From Ophioderma brevispina (lineage: Eukaryota; Echinodermata; Ophiuroidea; Amphilepidida; Ophiodermatidae): 64,000 bases of DNA. Numbering within the stretch: position 1 is the first letter of the stretch; every line of letters starts with the position of its first letter. Of the stretch, positions 12,085 to 22,920 are shown in pieces. Location: positions 1 to 64,000 of the forward strand of contig JAMKCH010010191.1 of NCBI GenBank assembly GCA_023653785.1. The letters are read 5' to 3'. The position numbers and the translations under genes are program-made. A model generated the notes under the pieces. It did not search any database, was not told where the DNA came from, and worked only from the letters and a program-made list of their open reading frames with translations.

Positions 12085-12205
12085 AAGGGACTTAGCCGCA
12101 CTTTTGACATTTCACCGAAGTGAGCGTAGCGCAACACTTACATTTACCAAAGTGCGCGAGCGTACTTTGAGGAAAACTGCAGTTTGCGCTAGCGCACTTT
12201 AAGCG
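12085..12205. repeat. CpG-rich segment of the AGTGCGC family
   Basis: Repeated near-palindromic cores such as 'aagtgcgcgagcgtacttt' (about 12150) and 'tgcgctagcgcacttt' (about 12185) recall the GTGCGCTGCGCAC cores at 7.4, 8.26 and 9.0 kb. CpG is strongly retained relative to its surroundings. Confidence 0.4.
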
Positions 12206-12248
12206 TCCCGTTGTTGATTTATACAGGCTCACATAGCTCCATTTTTCT

Positions 12249-12595
12249 TTACACTTTCGGTTTAATTTCTGTGGTATCATGAAATTCACACTGTGTGAAA
12301 TAGCAATATTCAATTGGGCCAGTAAGCTGTATGAACTTGCTTATTATCAGGTACAAGGAGAGAGGCAGATGGATTACTTTGAGAAGGCGCTGGCACATCT
12401 TGGTACAATACAGATAATCCTGGTATGGGAAATTGGCACCAAGCATTTGGCGGTAAATATATGGTGCTACCAGGGTCAAAGTATATTGGGTTTCTTAACC
12501 AGTCTTTTTGGCTTCTCGATTCTGGAGATTTCATTAACCCCTGGTGAGGTCTTACCAGCCGATTTTATTGGTTTCACATGGTGTGAATGATTTTT
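12249..12595. other. Segment with overlapping open frames on both strands, unrecognised
   Basis: One plus frame (12279-12590, 103 codons) and two minus frames (12249-12479 and 12310-12534) are open together. The minus 12310-12534 frame has the more protein-like composition, rich in proline, serine and tryptophan, but I cannot match any of them to a family. It may be a fragment of a transposon gene or may be chance. The interval 12596-12960 shows nothing. Confidence 0.2.
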
Positions 12596-12964
12596 TTGCC
12601 AATCAGAGACATGGTAAGAAAATAGGTTGGTACAGATTATAGAAGGCTAATTGATTGGTTACTAATGTGAATAATATCATGTGTATCATGTAATGATCCA
12701 ATCCAGAATACTGTAAGAATACTGGTAGATCTCAGGGTGGTTCAAAGGGACATTCGTAGATCTGGTGGTGATCATACCCTCTTCTGTTTCCAAAGGTTCT
12801 ACCAAACCACAAAATAAACATATGCTGAAAATTCTAATAGATTTTTACATCCTGTCTTCATGAAAGAAGTTGTTCATTTTGTGATCCTAGCACAGTAAAA
12901 ATAATGCTCCAAAACCTGCAATAGATTGCAAAAAAAATATTTCTTTAAATGATGAATCGTTACT

Positions 12965-13745
12965 CATTCCATCGTCGGCATGCGTTAAGACCATCAAAGG
13001 AGTTGAACTTGAAAACCTGAATTCCAATACCTTGGTTCAGATATTCCGGATTCTTTTCATGACTTCAAATGTAGGAAAGCACAAGCATGGGTCGCCTGCA
13101 ATAAACTCCACAAGATCTGGAAATCCTCACTAGATCGAAGGACTAAAATCAGATTCTTCAAAGCCTGCGTGGACAGAAACTTGGACAATCAGTAAGAAAA
13201 TGGAAGATCGTATAAACGGGTGCTACACTCAACTTTTATGAAGAGTGCTCAACATCAGTTGGAAGGATCATATTCCAAACACCACGGTATACAGTGATAT
13301 CCCTCCAATATCTTCAACAATCAGGCAATGCCGTTTATGTTTTGCTGGACACTGCATCCGCACCACTGACCAACCCATCTCCCATTTGATTTTCTGGGCT
13401 CCTCCGGGTGGGAAATCAAGCAGAGGCAGAAGTCCCCTTCAGTACACTGACACAGGCGCGGATCCAGGGAGGGGGCGGAGGGGGCGCGCGCCTCCCGGTA
13501 ATTCTGCAAAATCTTGCAAAATCAGCCCATTTTGGAAGCTTTTGGACAAGTTTCAGCCTTTCAGCCCCCCGGTAATTTTGACGTTTTTCAAATCCTGGAT
13601 CCGCCACTGCACTGACACCATCAAGAGCGATCTCAATCTAGCTCTACAAGAGATCCAGTATATCATGCGTGACAGGGATATCTGGTTCGAACATGTAGCC
13701 AGTGCTTCTTCCATTCCGTCCACGGACGACCGATGATGATGATGT
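12965..13745 (+). pseudogene. Non-LTR retrotransposon (LINE) fragment, C-terminal part of the reverse transcriptase ORF
   Basis: The plus strand encodes the region downstream of the reverse transcriptase palm found in many invertebrate LINEs. Conceptual segments in order are KAQAWVACNKLHKIWKSSLD (about 13080-13136), ETWTISKKMEDRINGCY (about 13176-13226), VLNISWKDHIPN, then GHCIRTTDQPISHLIFW (about 13350-13400), and finally the 'MRDRDIWFEHV' tail. The order, with its ETWT motif and AGHC...RGR region, is what I know from RTE/CR1-like elements. The clade is not resolved. The 5' part is missing and frames change near 13030, 13170 and 13235, so it is dead. The last open stretch (13245-13736) is open only because the MITE at 13453-13609 inserted in frame. 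It ends with a TGA followed by GATGATGATG, like the simple-repeat tails of some LINEs. Confidence 0.85.
13453..13609. mobile_element. hAT-like MITE nested in the LINE, 8-bp TSD
   Basis: The 157-bp insertion starts CAGGCGCGGATCCAGG and ends with the inverted CCTGGATCCGCCACTG, 14 of 16 positions matching. It is flanked by perfect 8-bp direct repeats CACTGACA (13445-13452 and 13610-13617). An 8-bp duplication with CA...TG ends fits the hAT superfamily. Removing the MITE and one duplication rejoins the LINE frame exactly (…YTDT|IKSD…), which confirms the limits. A relative lies at 34989-35130, and both share 'cgcgcgcctcccggt' and 'cagccccccggtaattttga'. There is no transposase, so it is non-autonomous. 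Confidence 0.93.
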
Positions 13746-15325
13746 TACAATGTATCTTGGAGATGAAGATAAAGATGGAGTAGTTTGTATGTAAAAAGAC
13801 AGTGTATTTGCTTGTGTATGAATAGATATTTTATTATCCAAATCTTGTCATGCATGTTTGTAAAGATGAGCTATATGATATAAAATTTAAAAGAAATAAA
13901 TTATTTGTATAAGTATTTTATCTGTCCTTTTTAATCACTGTTCATAAAATGTGAGAATTAACTACTTAAAATAAAATATTATAATATATTTTATGTTTAT
14001 ATGTCTTGTAAAATGTTTGATGGTATAGATGTGACGTTTGTTTATGTTTGTGTGGCGCCCCTGTTGGTGTAAGAGAGAAAGTCTGAAAATCTGACGGGCA
14101 AAAAAGCCCCTATACTTTGCATGGGAAAATTTCTTTCGCTTCTTTACTGGAACTTTTATTACCAACATTCTTATTAAGCATGCTTTGTAATGCTGCCAGC
14201 TGCATATTGTGACTGATTTAGATCAGGAAATGTTCTGCAAGTAATTTATGACCAGATTTTATGTGGTCTGTCATAGAAACTTCTATAATATTTTGCCTGC
14301 CAGTAAATAACAGAAGGCATCCTGAATGTCAACATGTGACATCATAGGTCACATCATCTATAAGTAACTACGATGACAATATGACACAACTGAGATGAGG
14401 TGTTGTAAAAATCTAATACCTTATCTTACCTAGTGCATTTATTTTTGTTTATGATTCACTAGATATCTTCATGAAAAAGTTATTTCCAAAATTTAAGTTG
14501 ATTCTGATGTTGCACTTTGATGTTATAGGCGAATTAGTTGTATCGTGCTGCACCATAGGCCTCTCATTGTAAATACAAAATTACAAATTTCTTCTAGGGT
14601 AGATGGAATTTGCATGTAAGATTAGGCACACATACTTGGGCTAATGGTTCATAGTCCAAAGGTAGAACTATAGACTTTTACACATGACCTTGAAAAAAGA
14701 GTATGCACAAAAAATTGTGTTTTGAACTTTCCGGCCACATGGATTGCTTGATGATGCAATTTTGCATCCTTGGCATTTTGAGATTTAACAGGGCGTCAAA
14801 TTTGTAAAAAAAATTCATTACAGATTAGTTGGCTATATTAGGACCATTTTAAACACAGAGGACTTAAAGTAAATGCACATAATTTCTCTCAACATGGGCT
14901 CAAATGGCATGTTATCGATAGTAATCTAAAATACATGTATGTGATTTGTTGGCCATAGTGTTTAAGGGGCCCCAGGGTCTATGGGGGGATCAGCACTCTG
15001 GCCTTGTTAGAGAGCTTTGAGTGTTAACATACGCGTAAGTATATATCCGTTGTTGTACATACCCCTAGGAACAATTGAAAAACAATTTGATCAATATAAA
15101 ATGATGACCATGAAACAGTTTTGGCCTTATCATGCAAAAACAAAAAAAAAAATGTTTCGATATAGAAAAACGTACCTTTTTTAATCCCTTAGAAACCAAA
15201 TGAATATGTCTATACACCTTTCAACCCTGTGTGAAAACATTTACAAAAATGTCTTCTGTTAATTTACCCATCCCTCTCTCAAAAATTTTGCGCAAGAGAT
15301 GCAAAATTGGCCAAAATTGCAAATT
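13746..15325. other. Non-coding stretch, nothing recognised
   Basis: AT-rich DNA downstream of the LINE. A short palindrome ATGTGAC...GTCACAT lies near 14334-14354. The minus frame 13962-14168 is not family-like. Confidence 0.4.
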
Positions 15326-15329
15326 ACAT

Positions 15330-15640
15330 TTGCATGCCAATATCTCCATATCTGCATGGATTTAAACCAAATTTGATAATAGATGGCAACGGCGGATCCC
15401 TCATTTGTTGATGAGGTCAAAGGTCACATACCACGGTCAAAGGTTATGTGGAGCGTCAATTTGTAAGATAGGCTGAAAATGTAAAATTGAAAATGAATTG
15501 AGAAGTTGAATTCATTGGACCAAACTTGGTTTATGGATTTTACATGCAAACCCTCATTTGTTTGAGGTCAAAGGGAATGTCAAGGTCAAAAGGTCTTCTG
15601 GAGGCCGATCATTCAACAAAACTGCGACGGAGGCGACACA
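15330..15640 (+). repeat. Dimer of a ~140-bp repeat with 'gaggtcaaaggtca' core
   Basis: Two related units follow each other. Both run 'ggattt(aaaccaaatttg / tacatgcaaac)', 'cctcatttgtt(g)', 'gaggtcaaagg', 'ggtcaaaggt', then 'gtggag' or 'ctggag'. The first contains a perfect AGGTCA-A-AGGTCA at 15414-15426. A third, single relative lies at 31980-32230, including 'gcgac(g)gaggcgacac' versus 'gcgacgcaggtgacac' just after the core. It is a dispersed family of unknown origin. Confidence 0.7.
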
Positions 15641-16790
15641 AAAGGTCTGAGAACAGCAATATTTGTTAAAATTTTTTCTGTTGTTTATATCAAGTCTGCA
15701 GTACAAAGGTTTAGGGCAGCACCGAGGAACATGTAATTAAATTATTGCATAAGGGCCATGACATGATATTGCTAAGGGGGGCCTTTTGTGTTTGTAAACA
15801 GTGCAATACTTTCCGGCCAGCACAATCCCGTTAGTGTTCTTGCTGGAGTTTTGTGGATAGACAAGACTCACATTCGATGGGAGTAGTAGAAGCACTGCAC
15901 TAACATATCATATGGTGATACAAGTACTAGATTACGCTCGGGGCTGTCTCCACGGATCATGTCTCCCTATGCTAAGCCGAGTATGAGAGTGTGATACTGA
16001 TAACGCGCTGTAGGATACGGAATATATTTTCTTCGATTACTCAGGAGAGCTGAGTACTACAAGACATGTCTACAATGTATAAACCACTGAATTTCAGATT
16101 CATGTCTACTGATGATAAAGCATAATATGACATTTGATCACTCCTTTTCTTACCAAGCCTCTTATTGCTAAGTACATAATATCCTATGTATAAACTAATG
16201 AAATTGCCAGTAGATCTTGGGGTTAAAGACATGTAAACAAGTTTTTGTTATATGCAAAGGTTATTCGTGCCACCTAGCTTACCACTGTATTGCAATTTTT
16301 TCTTCTATACAGTTGCTTTGTCGCAAAGACTCAAATAGATGATGCGTCACGTAGCACAAACGATACCTAGATGCCAATCCAGAAACCCCCATTGCTACAA
16401 ATACCTTTCAATATGATGAAGACACAAGGACTACCACGGATGACTTGATTGAAGTCTTGAAGGTAGTAGGAAGTGTTACATGTCGCTGTTTAAGACATTC
16501 AGACAAACTTTAATGACCCATGTCACCTGAGCATTAAAGGTGGATGACCCAACACCCCTCGTGCCCCCACTGTCACTTTAAATCAAAATTGAAGATTTTG
16601 GGACAGAAGAAGTTCAGATTTTTCTCCAGTTGTCCTCATGAATTTAAAGTCCCGAAATATTTCTTTTTGAGGACTCACAAAGTATAGTTGGACGGATTGC
16701 TTAGCAACTCCGGCTTATGAAATGGCATGTCTGGATGGACGTACGTCGGTACGTATGTATGTTGTGTGTGTCTGGACACAAAACAGGTCC
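15641..16790. other. Non-coding stretch, nothing recognised
   Basis: Mixed composition with no frame or repeat I can name. The part at 15800-16040 is less AT-rich but has no open frame. Confidence 0.4.
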
Positions 16791-16794
16791 ACAT

Positions 16795-16950
16795 TTGCCA
16801 TAACTTTTTTCCAGTTGAGCTGAGTAGCCATAGGTTTATTGTAGGAGGGGACAAGCCCTACGAATCATTAAATTCATCCCCATGACATCCCCTGGTTCTG
16901 ACAGGGGGTGGGGAAATGTCAAAAAGGTCCACAATTCCACAACTAACTTT
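16795..16950 (+). repeat. Isolated monomer of the 170-bp satellite
   Basis: Carries the unit order of the array at 18215-18905: 'cataacttttttccag', 'tgagctgagtagcc', 'ggggacaagccc', 'aattcatcccc', 'ctgacagggggtggggaaatgtcaaaaagg'. It is separated from that array by 1.3 kb of other tandem repeats. Confidence 0.8.
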
Positions 16951-17034
16951 TTTAATCTCCCCCTGGCTTGAAAAGCATAAGAGCACCCCTGGCTTGAAAA
17001 GCAAAAGGGGGATTATCTCTCAATCAAGGCGTCG

Positions 17035-17640
17035 GCGTCCAACACAACTTGTGAACCGATAACATGAGACCCATAAGGTTATGGTGATGTAACAGGGTGG
17101 GTGGGATCGGACTGCCCTGCCCTTCATCTGATTAGATTATGGGCGTGGCATTGCTAATTAGGTACCTAATTTGCATACTTAATGAGTTAATATTTGTGGG
17201 TCTTTTTTTTTAAATTTGGTGTATTTGCGATAACATGAGACCCATGGATCGGACTGCCATGCCTTCACTTATTAGATATGGGCATGGCATATGCGACTTA
17301 GGTACCTAATTTGCATAATTATGAGTTAATTTTGTGGTATTTTTGCCCAAAAAGGCTTGTGAAACAAACAATCTGAAGATCCATAAGTCCGATTTTGTGA
17401 TGAACTTGGTGGAAGGGTGGGGAATCATGTACTCCTGCGTTGATTAGGTTTGTGGCGAATGATATGCTAACTTAAATAGTCTAATTGCATATTTATGTCT
17501 AAATTTTGGGGTATTTTCAAAATGTTCACCAAAAAACTTGTGAACAACTACTGAAATCCATAAGTCCCGATTATTGATGAACTTGCATGGAGGGGTGTGG
17601 ATCATGTAACTCATCTCTGCGCTGATTCGGGGTTTAAGGT
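17035..17640 (+). repeat. Tandem array, unit about 120-190 bp, roughly 4 degenerate copies
   Basis: Recurring order: 'gtgaac(a)' plus 'acatgagacccat' or 'aagatccataagtccgat', 'gggtggg(g)atc', 'gcctt/ctgcg', 'gattag', 'gg(g)c(g/a)tggcat', 'acctaatttgcat(a)' and 'atgagttaat...tggtatttt'. Copies start near 17040, 17226, 17350 and 17535. The third and fourth differ from the first two, so this is an old, divergent array. Confidence 0.7.
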
Positions 17641-18165
17641 GGGTTTTCCGTGTTTAAAAAGGTGGTCGTCCGGGTTACGAAAGAGGGGCGGGTCCGTGGT
17701 TTAAGGGGCGTTGTTGGCTTAAGGGGGGGTGTCCGGTTAAGGGGGTTTTCCAGCTTTAAAAGGGGTTGTTGGGATTCAGGGGGATTTTGGGGTTTAAGGT
17801 GGGTTTGTCGGTTTAAAGGGGGTTTGTCCGGTTTAAGGGGTTGTCTGGACTTAGGGGTGATGTTGGGGTTTTAAGTGGGTTGTTCCGGTTAAAAGGGTTG
17901 CTCCGGGTTTAAGGTGGGTGTTCGTCTGGCTCTTAGGGGGGCTTGTTTGTTGTTTAAGACGGTGGGTTGTCCCCGTGTTAAAGACAGGGGTTGTCCCAGG
18001 TTGTTAATGGGGTGCCGGGGCTTAAGGGGGCTTGTTTGTGTTTAAGGTGGTTTGCCCGAGTTTTTAAGGGGTTTTCCCAGGTTTTAAAGGGGGGTTGTTG
18101 GGGTTTACTAAGGGATTTTTGGGTTTACGGGGGTTTTTGGGTTTAGGGGTTTTGTGGCTGATTAT
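17640..18165 (+). repeat. G-rich degenerate minisatellite (GGTTTAAGGGGGTTG-like)
   Basis: About 25 imperfect repeats of a 18-25 bp unit such as 'ggtttaaggggg', 'tttgtccggttt', 'aaggggg'. Runs of three or more G occur every 8-12 bases on the plus strand, so G-quadruplex folding is plausible. The open frame 17650-17874 is a by-product. It superficially recalls a telomere repeat but has no regular TTAGGG phase. Confidence 0.75.
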
Positions 18166-18214
18166 TTACAAATTTGTAAACCGCTTCCCGCCAGGGATTC
18201 AGCGGTTTCGAGGA

Positions 18215-18905
18215 CCGCGACGTGTATTTTTTTTCTCCCACTGATGCCAGCTAGAGTAGTCAAACTTAGGTATATTGTAGGAGGGGACAAGCCCCTACTT
18301 AACCCATGTAATTCATACCCCAGGGATCGCCCCTGGGTCTGACAGGGGTGAGGAAATGTCAAAAAAAAGTCCAACATTTTTCACAAAAGAAAGTAAACAT
18401 TTTGGCATAAAATTTTTCCAGATGACTAGAGTAGTAACATTTAGGTATATTGGTAGAGGGGACAGCCCCTTCTACCATGTAATTCATTACCCCCGGGTCC
18501 TCCCCTGTGTCCCCTGACAGGGGGTGGGGAAATGTCAAAAAGCTCAACATTTCATTCACAAAAGGAAACAGTTGGCCATAACTTTTTTTTCCAGATGAGC
18601 CACGAGTAAGCCAAACATGGTAAATTGTAGAAGGGGACAAGCCCCTACTAACCATGTAATCATCCCCCAGTGTCTTCCCTTGGGTCGGATGGTGGGTGAA
18701 ATGTCAAAAAGGTCACTTTTCACAAAACAGGTAAACATTTTGCTGTAACTTTTTTTTCCAGATGACTGAGTAGCCCAAACTTGGGTATATTATAGAAGGG
18801 GACCGCCCCTACTAACCATATTATTCCATTCCCCAGGGACCTTCCCCTGGGTCCCTGACAGGGATGGGGATGTCAAAAAGGTCAACAGTTTCCCCAAACA
18901 GTCAA
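18215..18905 (+). repeat. Tandem array of a ~170-bp satellite, four copies
   Basis: The block 'ta(g)aaggggacaagcccctact', 'aaccatgtaattcat', 'cccc(t)gggtc', 'ctgacagggg', 'gtcaaaaaggtc', 'aacattt(t)cacaaa' recurs near 18281, 18455, 18631 and 18795, a spacing of 174, 176 and 164 bp. Units differ by many substitutions and indels. Short frames across it (18162-18738) are shadows of the repeat. Confidence 0.85.
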
Positions 18906-19640
18906 TTTTTTTCCTAGATGAGTTAGTGTAATGCCAAACTCAATATAATTTTAGTGGAAAGTAATTATACCTATGCCTTGATAAGCTCTAGGCAACGCCT
19001 AACTCCCGATACTGGATTGTTGGTTGAGTTGGGTCCAACAGTTCCACTTATCTTCAGTGCCTTCCATGCCGGCAGACTGGCTTATATGGACTTTTTTTGT
19101 CTACACCTTCTTGCGTCCAGACTATACATAACACAATGTACACCCTATTATTCAACGACCCAGAGCTGCACATACCAGGGAGAAACCTGAAATTCTAGTT
19201 ATTATCTATATTTTTTTTTGATTAATGTTAAATTTTAACTGTTGGAAGATAGGGGGTCCAAAGAGGAAAATGTCCAAAAAGGTCAACATTTCCCTTTCCC
19301 CAAAACGTCAATTTTTTTCCGTAGATGATTAGTGTAGCCAAACTCATATAATTTATGTGTGAAAGTAATTTTAGACTATGCCCAGTGAGAAGCTCCTAGG
19401 CGAGACCGCCTAAACTGCCCGATATGGCGTTTTGTGGAGGTTTGGGTCCAACCGTCCCCCTTAGCTCACGTTGCCTTCCTGCAGGCAGACTGGCGTATGG
19501 ACTTTTTTTTGTCTACACCTTCTTGCGTCAAGACTATACATACACATTAAACACCCATATTAATTCACGCCGCAGAGCTGCACATCCCCTAGGAGGAAAA
19601 GCAATGCGGTTTTACAGAGTTTGTTGATTATGTTCAATGT
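18870..19640 (+). repeat. Two tandem copies of a ~400-bp unit
   Basis: Copy 1 (about 18870-19255) and copy 2 (about 19265-19640) share the blocks 'aaaaaggtcaaca', 'gtcaatttttttcc', 'agatga', 'tagtgta', 'ccaaactcatataat', 'gaaagtaatt', 'ctatgcc', 'gaagctc', 'ggtccaac', 'ttgcctcc', 'gcagactggc', 'tatggacttttttt', 'gtctacaccttcttgcgt' and 'agactatacata'. The frames at 18954-19190 and 19424-19627 are equivalent parts of the unit and not genes. Confidence 0.85.
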
Positions 19641-21400
19641 TTACTTACTGGAAGATAGGGCAAAGAAGTCAACACCAAGTGGGATGATGTTTCCCATGAC
19701 CTATTTTGTTTCGCATGACATGATGCATTGCAGATGGTACAAGCTATTCCTTATTTGACACAAACTAGATGACAACTTCTTTTATTTTTTTATTTTTACC
19801 AAAATTGGGACCAAACTTCTGATTTTGAGATCTTGTACAATAGAATTGACCTTTTTTTATAACCATTTATAGCCATTTTTACCTTATAACTCCCTAATCA
19901 ATGGTCTAGATGGTACACACTAAGGTGGTTCTTTGCTAATTGTCGACTTTTGGCTTTAAAAAAAATGAGAAAAAGTTTTTCAAACATAATTTTTTTTTTC
20001 TTGGAATGTGTTCACAATAGTGCACAAATAATAGAATGAGCACTCGGCGCGATCTTTAGAGCCTCAAATAATTTTATTTTAATGCGACATCTAATTTCAG
20101 TGTTGTAGCATAGGGAAAAACCATTAAAAGTCATTTCTGTAACACATTTGTTATGGACATACAATCACAGTAACTGTCCAGCTGAGTAAAATTCTACTTG
20201 TCTCCTCAATATCTGTAACAAAAATGAAGAACCATTGAGGGAGGATATTTCAAATGGAGCAAACCAGAGGATTATGACTCGATTTTTTGCCAATATGACA
20301 GGTTTAAAGTGTCAAGAAATCTTTTCCGTAACGGTGAAAAATTACGGAAATTACGTTACGGAACTGATGGTTCAAACATCTATACCAGTATAACTCTCCC
20401 GAGGGCGATACGAGCGTGATTGTCACATTCTGTTATGCAAACTGCCATCAAATGGACATCTTGCCTACTATTATAGTGTTATACCCGTTACGAATGACAC
20501 CTGGATAAAGCTACTCTCCCTCAATTTTTGCAAAAGTCTGTATTTTGATGATATTCATCAGAGATACCGAGTATAAATGATGTGCCAAGTAGCCAATTCA
20601 TGCAAGTACTTATTGACCAGGTTAATTTTTGGATTCGTGTTTTTCATTATGACTACCCTTCAAAATGCTCGTTTACGGAAAATGACAGCCCTCAAATCCC
20701 TAGGGACAACTTTTTTTAACACAAATGGTAAAATTTAGGATTTAATTGATAGCATTGTGGTGCATTATGTTGAGTAGATGGGATATGTTTCAATCAGTAA
20801 ATACTTAGTGATCAAGAGTATTCCCAAAAAGAAAAATTTACTACCAATAAATACTGCCAATTGTAACTTTTGAGCGTAACCATAGGGACAATATGGTTTC
20901 GGGGGTTTGCATCAAACATTAGAAAATAACAACATTTAAACCTTTTTTTAATAAGGTTTTTTTATAATTTTTATAATAAAGAAATCATATTTATCCAGAC
21001 AAAGCACAAAATAAATATTTCAGACTTGTATTTTTTTCATTTATAGGGAGTTAAAGTAGCGGGACACTGAAAGTAGCCCACTAGCGAAGAACCACCCCTA
21101 TACATTTTTTGGCATCCTTTTGACAAGACGGACAATTATGGTATACATTCAATATGTTTGGAGCATTTAAAAGTTTGACCCCCTTGTGATAAACTTAAAT
21201 CTTGGCCCCTATTGAAAATTTGGAGTACTACATACCTAGCATTGATATAAGGGTCCATACTAACTACCAAAGGTGCAAACCTTTTTGGTAGTGAGGGTAA
21301 ACAATGATTTTTGAAAACCTGGGTCCGTGCCTCTCTCCTCTAGTTTACAGTGATTAAGTTGCTGTATCAACGTTATTATTATATTATTTTTTATTCCCTT
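19641..21400. other. AT-rich stretch, possibly intron upstream of the 21.4-kb exon
   Basis: No repeat or gene recognised. A local palindromic patch is rich in TTACGGAA and CGTAACGG (about 20325-20365). If the exon at 21409 is real, this is its upstream intron; the pyrimidine-rich run at 21376-21402 supports that. Confidence 0.35.
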
Positions 21401-21408
21401 TTGTAAAG

Positions 21409-21595
21409 GTTGTGGTGGAAAGAATTCCGTCCGATGAGTTGGCGCGAAAATATGTGGATAGTTGCGTCAAAAGAACAAACATTGTCACCAGCTGTACCTC
21501 CCAGCAACTATTCGACATGTTGGGACCTTACCTGCTGGAAGGACAGTGCTAAACCATGGCAAGCATTAGAAAAGCTTCGGGCTATTCCATCTCAA
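21409..21595 (+). CDS. Candidate internal protein-coding exon with one frameshift, product unknown
   Basis: A T-rich tract (21376-21402) ending in TTGTAAAG is followed by 187 bases that read as protein and end at CAA|GTAAGC, a good 5' splice site. From the first base the frame gives VVVERIPSDELARKY…SCTSQQLFDMLGPYLLEGQC and then a stop at about 21550. The next frame continues smoothly with KPWQALEKLRAIPSQ up to the donor. One base gained or lost near 21545 would join them. The composition is soluble and helical, with no membrane segment or metal-binding pattern. I do not recognise the protein family. The frameshift may be a sequencing error or a real lesion. No neighbouring exon was found in the window. 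Confidence 0.5.
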
Positions 21596-21809
21596 GTAAG
21601 CAGTGAGACTTTGTTTTCTTTGGTGGGGATACGTGGTGTAGTGTTGGTCAAAATCACAGAACGACCCTGGGATCAAGACCACTTTCTCTTGATATCTTAA
21701 TGTGTCTAACTGTGAACTGTTATTATAAATTATTAATAATAATGGAGTGATGTTCCCCTCCACTTTAACAAAGGCCGAGTGCCAATTAACAACCCCCTAA
21801 GATTTAAAG

Positions 21810-21970
21810 CAAGGGGTGGTGCCAGGTGAAATCATAGGAAGGGGAAATATCATATATTGGGGGCAATAGGTTAAAAAAAACCTCAAATTTTTTAGTGCAA
21901 TTTATTGCTTACAACCCCTGTTTTTCTTGAATTTTGAAAACTTGATGGAGCGGCACGGGGCCGGCCCCTG
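21810..21970. mobile_element. Probable hAT-like MITE, decayed ends
   Basis: The left end CAAGGGGTGGTGCCAGG (21810) and the inverted right end (CAGGGGCCGGCCCCGTGCC on the reverse strand, ending at 21970) are GC-rich CA...TG termini around an AT-rich 161-bp segment. Flanks are ATTTAAAG (21802-21809) and ATTAAAG (21971-21977), an imperfect 8-bp duplication. The left end resembles that of 47920-48083 (CAGGGGTGGCGCCAGG). Confidence 0.5.
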
Positions 21971-22384
21971 ATTAAAGTTTGGTGTAGATTAAAGTGCACA
22001 AAAGAATTTCAAGGCATCATCTATGCTTCAATAGAGTGATTTTCATTATAGATGACACGTACAATCGATTTGTGACGGGGTGTTCTAGTTTGGCTACAGA
22101 CTTTCTTAAAGGAAACAAGAAAGTTGATTTTGGAGTTTGGTGCTGGGGGCTATTTCAAACATTTCCTATTTGCTGAATACAAAATGCAATTTCCATATTT
22201 GGCGCACCAAATAAGACTCTCCTCAAGCCTTCAGATGGGATTTTTTTGTGAAAAGCTTTATTTTCATGCAAAAATTTTAGGGATTTCATTTTAGACCCAC
22301 AGTACTCACTTTATGACTTCGTGGGTTTATAGTACTGGGGTTTTGAAGCCAATGGTTGTGTTAACTGCATGTTTATCTTCTACC
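21971..22384. other. Non-coding stretch, nothing recognised
   Basis: No feature recognised apart from a 60-codon chance frame (21994-22176). Confidence 0.35.
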
Positions 22385-22920
22385 CCATAAAAAATCATTT
22401 CTTTCGCATTTTAAAATATTTCCTATCCCCTAACCTTTCCCTCTTGTGTGTTGTGTGTGTGTGTGTAATGTGGGTGGATGTGTGTCTATGTCTGTATGCC
22501 TGACTGTGCCCTTCTCTCTGGCTGTCATGTTTGCAGGTGTGTGTCTACATGTATGTGTGTTGTAAACAAATGTCGAAAAATATGTATTATGGAACAAGGT
22601 TAACAGTATTAACAATTGGTCATCAGATAGTATAAATATCCTCTACCCCAGTTAAAATCATGTCTTCCATCATTTAAAATAACTGTCTGGAATTTCCTTT
22701 ATCCACTAACCTTTCCTCTCTGTGTGTGTGTGTGTGTGTGTGTGTAGTGCGTGCGGGTGTGGTGTGTGTCTTAGTGTGTCTATTTCTGTATGTCTGTCTT
22801 GGTGTGCCCCGTCTCTCTGGCTGTCAGTTTGTAGGTGTTGTCTACATTATGTGTGTTGTAAACAAATGTCAAAACTAAGTAATTAACATTATTGAACAAT
22901 GTTAACAGATTACAATTGCT
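22385..22920 (+). repeat. Tandem duplication (~275 bp) with GT microsatellites
   Basis: Copy 1 (about 22385-22625) and copy 2 (about 22645-22920) both carry 'taccccat/gt..aaaatcat', 'cattttaaaata', 'cactaacctttcc', a TG run, 'tctctctggctgtca', 'caggtg', 'tctacat', 'gtgtgttgtaaacaaatgtc' and 'gttaacag.attaacaattg'. The TG run expanded separately in each copy. Copy 2 has the purer tract (about 22722-22744). Confidence 0.85.

Noticed and set aside
17640..18165. Interstitial telomere array
   Set aside because: Units are GGTTTAAGGGGG-like with irregular period and no consecutive TTAGGG.
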